A stretch of DNA of 64,000 bases from Cannabis sativa (lineage: Eukaryota; Streptophyta; Magnoliopsida; Rosales; Cannabaceae). The translations under genes and the position numbers were made by a program. The notes beneath the pieces were generated by a model. That model did not search any database. It saw only the letters and a program-made list of their open reading frames with translations, and was not told where the DNA came from. The first letter of the stretch is position 1. Every line of letters begins with the position of its first letter. The stretch is taken from NCBI RefSeq assembly GCF_029168945.1, contig NC_083604.1:64124211-64188210 (forward strand), read 5' to 3'. This document shows, in pieces, positions 59,566 to 64,000 of this stretch.

Positions 59566-60980
59566 GTTAGGTCCTTTTTTGGCAATTTAGTTGTCAAAAT
59601 ATTTCTTAATTAATGTGCATTTTATTGAGCATTCAATTTGTTTTTATCAACTCTAGACCCTTTTTCCAGGGGGAGTTGTGTTTGGTACTTGTGTACTTAT
59701 TTGGATTAAAAGTTAGCATGTTGTTTTGTTGTTTTACAATTTCGAGTGTGTTACTCAGGGGGAGTTGTTATTTGCTCTTGCTAACTTTAACTTGCAGGTA
59801 CTTTATGTTAAAAATTATTTGGTTCATCTAAAGTGCCAAAGGGGGAGATTGTAAAGTCTTTTTTTGGCAAGTTAGTTGACAAAATAATTTTTCCATTTAT
59901 GGTAAGATTGTTGTGCATTCATATTCGATTTCTTACCTTATAAATTCGGATTGTAGTTGCCCTTTTCCTTGTTTGGAAAGATGCACTTTCAGCTGAACTT
60001 TCCTTTTTTTTTGAAAACTTCTCAAAAGAGAAGGAATTCTCTTTTGGAAAGTTGTCTTTTTTAGGGAAACTTTGATTATTGCCTTTTCCTTATTAATTTC
60101 GATTGTATCTTGATACAATCAGAATATCTAATCTGTTTTTGGCAGGAATCAAGCATTGATAGAAGATCGGACCCGATTTTAGTAAGTTTCCCGTTTACGG
60201 CGTATCCGTCGCGTCAGCAACCGAATCTGATGTAGCAGATCGTGTTTCTTTTGGAAAGTATTTGTACAGCTGCTAATTCGAACTTGTGGTTGCCTCTTTG
60301 GTTTCTATGATCTATAAATAGAGCCTAGAGAGCAACCATTCGAATTACCTCTTCCATTATTCATTTTCTACATTTATCTTTTGAGAGAAGAGAGTCTTTC
60401 TTTGTTTTGTGAGAGCCTAGTTGTTCATCTAGGTTCTAGTTGTTCTATTTCTGTCCTTACTCTATCCTAGAGGTTGTGAAGAACTACTTGACTGAACAAG
60501 AGATTGGTCTTCGGGAGAAGACTTGATAAAGCCTTACTTCGGGAGGAAGTAAGCACTTGGTCTTCGGGAGAAGACTTGTTGAAGCCTTACTTCGGGAGGA
60601 AGTAAGCACTCACACTTCAAAGACGAAGGGAGTTCGGGCTTGAAGGTGTTTCAAGAAGTCAGATTCATAAAGCGGATTACAAAGGATTGCGGCAATACCT
60701 TAGAGGGAGTCTAAACTTGTTTAAGTCAATTGTCTTTGTAATTTTGATACTTTATTAATTGATTTCATTCTCTGGGCGTGGCCCCGTGGACTAGGAGTGT
60801 TCGTGAGAACACTGATACCACGTATAAATCTCTTGTGTCAAGTTATTTATTTTTCTGCAAATATTTTATATTCTGCCTGTTCAGTTTTGCTGTAGCAGAA
60901 TTACTTTCTGCTGCTGCAAACGCTTACAGTTTTTATATTTTCTTATATACAACTGACATTTGCAAAAACACAGTTTTTCA
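59566..60980 (+). repeat. 3' LTR of SIRE-type element
   Basis: 1,415 bp, nearly identical to the 5' LTR. One cluster of differences sits around 60195-60210 against 52233-52250. Confidence 0.95.
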
Positions 60981-60985
60981 TCTTG

Positions 60986-61558
60986 CTTAAAATCCAACAC
61001 ACTACAATCACCTTCACAATCTAAACCAGTTATCACTGCAAACTCCTCAATGCTAAACCTAATCCTAACACCACGAATCATATCCCACAATTCAGCATCA
61101 TTAGGCTGTTGAACCTCCCGCAACAACAACCCGTGATAAACTTGGGGTTGCACTTTGAAATCAAGAATCTTAATGAAATGGACAAAAAAGGTTTTTGAAA
61201 ATATTTCAAGCTGCTTAGAAGAAAGACAAGTCTTAATATTATTTATAACCTTGTATGAAGCAGTGGAGACGGCTTTTGCAAGAAACATATTCTTTTGGTC
61301 ATATATGTAATCCCATTCCTGCAACAGTTCTAACAAAAATATCACAAAAACAATAAAAAAAACTATAAAGCAAAAATACAATATACTACAGAAGTAACAA
61401 AAATAGAAATGTACTAGAGAAAAAAAAAACAGAAACAAAAGTACACACCTTAGGAGGATTTTTTTGGGAATATCGAAGTCTTCAAACTTGTCCGAACTCT
61501 TAAGAGGAACCTGAAAATAGGTATAACAAAAAAAATCAAAAGCAAAAAATTCAAACAA
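60986..61558 (-). pseudogene. DUF1985-like MULE-associated gene, 5' part
   Basis: The minus-strand frame includes LSSKQLEIFSKTFFVHF, VYHGLLLREVQQPND and IRFSIEEFAVITGLDCEGD, typical of the start of DUF1985 domains (the ...IREFALVTGL... block). The frame runs straight into the SIRE target duplication. On the far side (51596 downward) the same frame continues for several codons before a stop. Poly-hydrophobic sequence between 61330 and 61440 is probably intron rather than coding. Confidence 0.6.
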
Positions 61559-61918
61559 CTAAATGTATAATTTTAAAAAAAATATGAAAATAGCAACATT
61601 ATCTGATCTTCCTGAAAAAACCAAAAACCACCACAAAACAACATTTTATAAACACCCAGACAGAAACAGCATAAAAGTTGAACAACTGAAAAAAAACATA
61701 TAAACAACAATCTATAAAACATGAAATTATTAGAAAAAGTGTTAACTATAAAATAAAATTAAACAACACTAAAACAACTGAACAATCACATTAAAACAAC
61801 TGTTTAAAAAAAGCCAATAGAACACCGAAAGAACAATCAAAAAAACGATTTAAAAACAAGAAAAAAAATCTTACTTTGCATCGGTTTTATACTAATGCAA
61901 GTGAGTTTGTGTTCTTAA
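61559..61918. other. Upstream part of MULE cargo gene and short repeat
   Basis: A-rich, no coding region. Positions 61872-61918 are the 47-bp repeat shared with 22153-22199; the next retroelement is inserted at its end. Confidence 0.5.
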
Positions 61919-62152
61919 TGTTGGAATAGGAAGTTAGTTAATTCTGTTATGAATTAGTTGTATTTGTTAGTTTGTTTGTTTCAGTTAGTTACAACAGTTG
62001 TGTATATAAACCAGTGTACTTCTATCTTTCAATTAAGGAGATCTTTTCATTCAATCTTTCTCTGTCTTTCTTTCTCTCATTTCTTCTTTCTGTTCTTTCA
62101 TGGTTACTCTGTTTTCAGTATGAACCTTTGTTCATGGCTAGAAGATTTAACA
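61919..62152 (+). repeat. 5' LTR of the right-edge copia element
   Basis: 234 bp, TGTTGGAATAGG...TTTAACA, with a TATATAAACC box near 62002. Immediately followed by TGGTATCAGAGC (62153-62164), the primer-binding site. Confidence 0.88.
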
Positions 62153-62190
62153 TGGTATCAGAGCGGGAGTTTCCTCCTCTGGTTGCAAAC

Positions 62191-62903
62191 ATGGCAACGA
62201 TTGGAAACAACTCAGCTAACAATCAAGCAGATCCAGCTGTCCATGGAGTTCAACCTAATTCCAGATCAAGAACCAACCAGAATTCTCAAGATCTGTGTTT
62301 TTCAATCACAGCATTTCGATTCGTCTAAATGATCACAGCTTTCTTCTTTGGAAGCAACAAGTTCTTGCTGCTATCAAGGGAACTCAATTGCTTGGATATA
62401 TCAAAGACCCTCCTCCAGCTGAATTTCTAACCAATGAAGATCGAGCTGCTAACAGAATCAATCCTGGATATGTCGATTGGGAAATTCAAGATCAACTTCT
62501 TGTTTCGTGGTTGCTATCATCCATGACTGAAAGTCTCTTAACAAGAATGGTTGGCTGCAACATCTCACATCAGATCTGGACAGCACTGGAAAAACACTTC
62601 ACATTACAAGTCTCTTCCAAAATTCTGGAATTTCAAACTAAGTTGCAGAACTTAAAGAAAGGCTCATTATCCCTCAATGATTATCTTCTCAAAGTGAAAC
62701 AAACAGTGGATCTGCTTGCCTCTGTAGGAGAAGTTCTCAGTGATCGAGATCACGTTGCAGCTATTTTCAAGGGACTTCCAAGTGAATACGAGACATTCGT
62801 AATCTCTTCCAATACTCGAATCGAAAATTACACTGTTGGAGAGATTGAAGCTCTGTTGTTAGCTTCGGAATCAAGAATTGAAAAGTCAAGGGAAAGATGT
62901 TGA
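62191..62903 (+). pseudogene. copia gag, frameshifted
   Basis: An ATG at 62191 opens MATIGNNSANNQ and shifts frame near 62300 into the main Gag domain (LNDHSFLLWKQQVLAAIKG, then VDWEIQDQLLVSWLLSS). The frame closes at TGA 62901. The C-terminal zinc knuckle expected before protease is missing, so a deletion fused gag close to protease. Confidence 0.85.
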
Positions 62904-64000
62904 TCTGAGTGCCAATATTGCCACTTCCAACAACACTAGTGATACCAATTGGTACTCAGACTCGGGAGCTACAAATCACTGCACTCCTAAGGCCCAAAAC
63001 CTTACAAACTGCTATGATTACAATGGACAGGACCAAATGCACATTGGAGATGGTTCAGGTTTGTCTATTAAACATATTGGTCAATCCTTTATTATTCCTT
63101 CCAATTCATCTTTTACACAGCCTCTTGTACTTAACAATTTACTTCATGTGCCTGAAATAACAAAGAACCTCATTAGTGTCTCTAAATTTGCTCAAGATAA
63201 TAATGTGTTCTTTGAATTTCATGCTGACATGTGTTGTGTAAACGACAAATTGACTCATACTACTTTGATGAAGGGGATGCACAAGAATGGCCTATATACT
63301 TTTGATTCTACACAAATCAATCTAGTTTGCTCGAATCTCAAGGAAAGAATCATCAAGAATGACTCTCCTCAAACCTGTAGCAGTCCTAGTGTGAAGAGTG
63401 TCTTCACTGTTTCCTTTCAAAATTTTGAGGTGCGTATGTCGAGTTGCCACAAGTGTAATCCTAATGTTCAAAATGATTTCACACTATGGCATAATAGATT
63501 AGGCCATCCCTCAGAAAAGATTGTACAAACTGTTCTAAAGCTTTGTAATCTGCCTGTTAGCAATAAAAATTCTCCTTTTTCAGTTTGTGCTGCATGTTGT
63601 CTTGGCAAAATACATAAGTTCCCTTTCCAAAAAGCTTCCACTACTGTTATTTCAAAACCATTACAACTTGTAGTTTCAGATCTTTGGGGCCCCTCTCACA
63701 AGGTTTCTCACAATGGCTATAAATACTACATACACTTTGTTGATGTTTTCTCTAGATTCACTTGGTTATACCTTCTAAAGAACAAATTAGATGCCTTTAA
63801 AATCTTTCTCAACTTTAAAAAGGAAGTTGAATTGCAACTAGGTAAATCTATTAAAACTCTACAAACTGATTGGGGGGTGAGTTCAGGTCTTTTTCCACTT
63901 ACCTCACTGAAAATGGCATCCATCATAGACACCCTTGCCCCACTACACATCAACAAAATGGCTTGGCCGAACGAAAACACAGACACGTTGTTGAAAATGG
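62904..64000 (+). pseudogene. copia protease and integrase, partial
   Basis: Read in the frame of WYSDSGATNHCTP (62950 on), the aspartic protease, this continues open to GAG-pre-integrase (LWHNRLGHPSEKI, ...CAACCLGKIHKFPF) and the integrase core (VVSDLWGP, near 63676; LQTDW, near 63862). At 63872-63877 a run of six G replaces the seven needed for the usual DWGGEF, so the frame shifts there and the normal integrase text resumes in another frame to the edge. Everything before that is open, so this element is only lightly damaged apart from gag. Confidence 0.88.

Larger units (their letters stand above)
51602..60980 (+). mobile_element. SIRE/Maximus-type Ty1/copia retrotransposon, 9.4 kb
   Basis: Both LTRs are complete (51602-53020 and 59566-60980), start TGTTAGGTCC and end TTTTTCA. 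The 5-bp target duplication is TCTTG (51597-51601, 60981-60985). The initiator-Met primer site TTGGTATCAGAGC is at 53022-53034 and the polypurine tract AAAGGGGGAGA just before 59566. The order gag, protease, integrase, reverse transcriptase, RNase H is copia, and the long LTR, repeated GGGGGAG tracts and long 3' untranslated part point to the SIRE/Maximus lineage. The LTRs differ at only a small number of sites, so insertion is recent, yet the coding region is full of breaks. Confidence 0.93.
61919..64000 (+). mobile_element. Ty1/copia retrotransposon, cut by window edge
   Basis: A short 5' LTR, initiator-Met primer site, gag, protease and integrase on the plus strand. Short LTR and gag style suggest an Ale/Retrofit-like lineage. 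The 3' half lies outside the window. Confidence 0.88.

Overview
This is plant nuclear DNA, almost certainly from a dicot. The evidence is strong A+T richness, GT-AG introns, a UGT85A-type glycosyltransferase gene, and a dense nest of plant transposable elements (Ty1/copia, gypsy-type solo LTR, Cassandra TRIM, MULE, CACTA, Helitron). A Cannabaceae/Rosales source is my guess from general resemblance only; nothing in the window proves it.

Only one host gene looks intact: a UDP-glycosyltransferase on the minus strand (exon 1 at 26528-27041, exon 2 at 22531-23468, 483 codons). A near-identical exon 1 with its promoter and part of its intron lies at 1805-2318 on the same strand. It marks a tandem duplication about 24.7 kb away whose second exon, if present, lies beyond the left edge. 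The space between the copies is filled by a Pack-MULE-like element (3640-5274), LTR debris (about 6.9-9.3 kb), and a CACTA-type element (9421-21483). That CACTA element is split by a 10.5-kb copia retroelement (10351-20866), which itself contains a gypsy-type solo LTR (13246-14044) and a complete Cassandra (16113-17048).

From 28.2 kb to the right edge everything recognisable is mobile DNA. A 7.5-kb MULE (28166-35633) carries a decayed transposase fused to an OTU cysteine-protease domain, a Helitron in its first intron, and a captured two-exon fragment of the cytosolic iron-sulfur assembly gene CIA1/CIAO1. A second MULE begins near 35.7 kb. Its transposase gene is cut by a 10.7-kb block (36802-47464) bounded by Cassandra LTRs and the target duplication CAAAG. 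The block holds a large inverted repeat and several copies of a 2.7-kb LTR. The same MULE carries a minus-strand DUF1985-like gene, which is split by a 9.4-kb SIRE/Maximus-type copia element (51602-60980, target duplication TCTTG). A third copia element (61919 to the edge) starts a few hundred bases further on.

The nesting order can be read from target-site duplications. UGT duplication preceded a CACTA MITE insertion in one copy. The second MULE preceded the Cassandra block and the SIRE element. No CRISPR array, operon, replication origin or functional structural RNA gene was found; the 5S-like stretches are parts of Cassandra LTRs.
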